From the NCBI GenBank assembly GCA_002084385.1, contig NBLS01000050.1, forward strand, positions 1-5,359: a stretch of DNA of 5,359 nucleotides, read 5' to 3'. The notes under the pieces are model-generated. The model saw only the letters and a program-made list of their open reading frames with translations, did no database searches and was not told where the DNA came from. The stretch is from Desulfobacteraceae bacterium 4572_19. Lineage in GTDB: Bacteria; Desulfobacterota; Desulfobacteria; Desulfobacterales; NBLS01. Below are positions 4,640 through 5,359 of this stretch, in pieces. The number at the start of each line of letters is the position of its first letter. Position 1 is the first letter of the stretch. Both the position numbers and the translations under genes were made by a program.

Positions 4640-5320
4640 ATGAAGTATTCTGTAAATGATGTTGCTGTAGGTCTCGATCTTCCCATAAGTACAATTGAAC
4701 GTTGGATACGACAAGGACGTATTCCCGTCCATAAAAGTGGTATATATGCCTCGTTTAATCAAAATGAACTTGAAAAATGGGCAAAAAAAAATAATAGAAA
4801 ATTTGTTTTATCTGAAAAAAAAAATAAACAGAAAACTGAGTTGAAAAATGAGAGTCTTCTTGTCGCTATGGAACGTGGGAAAGTTCAGTATAAAGTTCAG
4901 GGTGATAATGTTAAAAGTGTTTTTAAATCCGCAGTTGAAGGTATAAATATTTCTAAACAAAGTCGTGAACAGTTGTTTCACAAGCTTCTTGCCAGGGAAA
5001 ATCTTACATCAACAGGTGTTGGAAAGGGTGTTGCAATTCCACACCCCCGAACTCCTGTTGAGGAATTTTCAACCAATCCTGTAATAGTTACATGCTTTCT
5101 TGAAAAGCCAATAGATTTTGATGCCGTGGATGATCTTCCCGTATCGGTTTTGTTTATCCTTTTAAGCTCCTCGGTGAAAGTGCATCTTCATTTGCTTTCA
5201 AGACTGGCTTTTTGTGTACGGGATCACTCTTTTTCAGAATTTTTAAAATCTGTTCCTGATTGTGATGCGTTATTTAATAAAATAGCTGTTTTTGAAGAGA
5301 TTCTTGATAATGATGGTTAA
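4640..5320 (+). CDS. Helix-turn-helix protein fused to a PTS EIIA (PtsN-like) domain
   Basis: From ATG 4640 the protein is 226 residues. Residues 1-50 are an excisionase/MerR-type helix-turn-helix (YSVNDVAVGLDLPISTIERW, then IRQGRIPVH, then NELEKWA). A lysine-rich linker follows (about 49-70), then a type-2 EIIA domain (about 72-220). Its STGVGKGVAIPHPR motif (124-137) carries the phospho-accepting histidine H135, preceded by the conserved LLARE (116-120). In the PTS, HPr or NPr would phosphorylate this histidine; here that could switch DNA or partner binding. No sugar transport domains accompany it, so a regulatory role is more likely than uptake. AAAGGA (4621-4626) is 13 nt before ATG 4640. 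TTG 4610 and ATG 4613 are in frame and would overlap motB by up to 20 nt, but add only a non-conserved charged stretch. The operon position suggests co-expression with the stator genes; the target is unknown. Confidence 0.8.
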   Translation: MKYSVNDVAVGLDLPISTIERWIRQGRIPVHKSGIYASFNQNELEKWAKKNNRKFVLSEKKNKQKTELKNESLLVAMERGKVQYKVQGDNVKSVFKSAVEGINISKQSREQLFHKLLARENLTSTGVGKGVAIPHPRTPVEEFSTNPVIVTCFLEKPIDFDAVDDLPVSVLFILLSSSVKVHLHLLSRLAFCVRDHSFSEFLKSVPDCDALFNKIAVFEEILDNDG

Positions 5321-5359
5321 TGATTTTTTTTATTTTGATTATTCCGTGGATGCTATTTG
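5310..5359 (+). CDS. Start of an unidentified downstream gene (3' truncated by window)
   Basis: ATG ATG at 5310-5315 opens a frame that overlaps the end of the EIIA gene by 11 nt and stays open to the window edge, beginning MMVNDFFYFDYSVDAI. GAAGAG (5294-5299) lies 10 nt upstream. The ATGATGG...TAA overlap is typical of translationally coupled operon genes. About 16 residues are too few to identify a family. Confidence 0.4.
   Translation, partial: MMVNDFFYFDYSVDAI

Overview
The window is AT-rich and looks like the chromosome of a motile, piliated Gram-negative bacterium. It carries the end of a pyrimidine gene, a ComEA-like DNA-binding protein, a type IV pilin, and a flagellar stator operon with an OmpA-type peptidoglycan anchor. 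Low GC, the Geobacter-like pilin N-terminus with a DxDGDG loop, and the PomA/PomB-like stator would fit Deferribacterota or a low-GC relative of the former Deltaproteobacteria. This assignment is inference only; there is no rRNA or tRNA here to settle it.

Layout. Bases 1-131 are the 3' end of a dihydroorotase gene (pyrC). Bases 132-591 have no supported gene. They hold a diverged tandem duplication that looks like a frameshifted miniprotein, a strong sigma-70-type promoter (255-283) with a dyad in its spacer, a leader of about 300 nt, and one end of a dispersed repeat. A secreted helix-hairpin-helix protein (592-894) and a type IV pilin (1074-1535) follow as separate units, each flanked by a pair of inverted repeats. 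The pilin has its own promoter and a terminator-like hairpin.

From 1673 to the right edge, all genes are on the + strand and tightly spaced, probably one operon: a receiver/HD-GYP protein, motA, motB, a helix-turn-helix protein fused to a PTS EIIA (PtsN-like) domain, and the start of another gene. The first protein keeps both folds, but the key catalytic positions of both are substituted (no phospho-acceptor Asp; HD to HE, GK to GL, HHE to IHE). It is probably a signalling adaptor or sensor rather than an active c-di-GMP phosphodiesterase.

Together the window links two surface machines: type IV pili with DNA uptake, and the flagellar stator. The most unusual part is the stator operon, which places a degenerate c-di-GMP-type protein upstream of motAB and a DNA-binding, PTS-phosphorylatable protein downstream.
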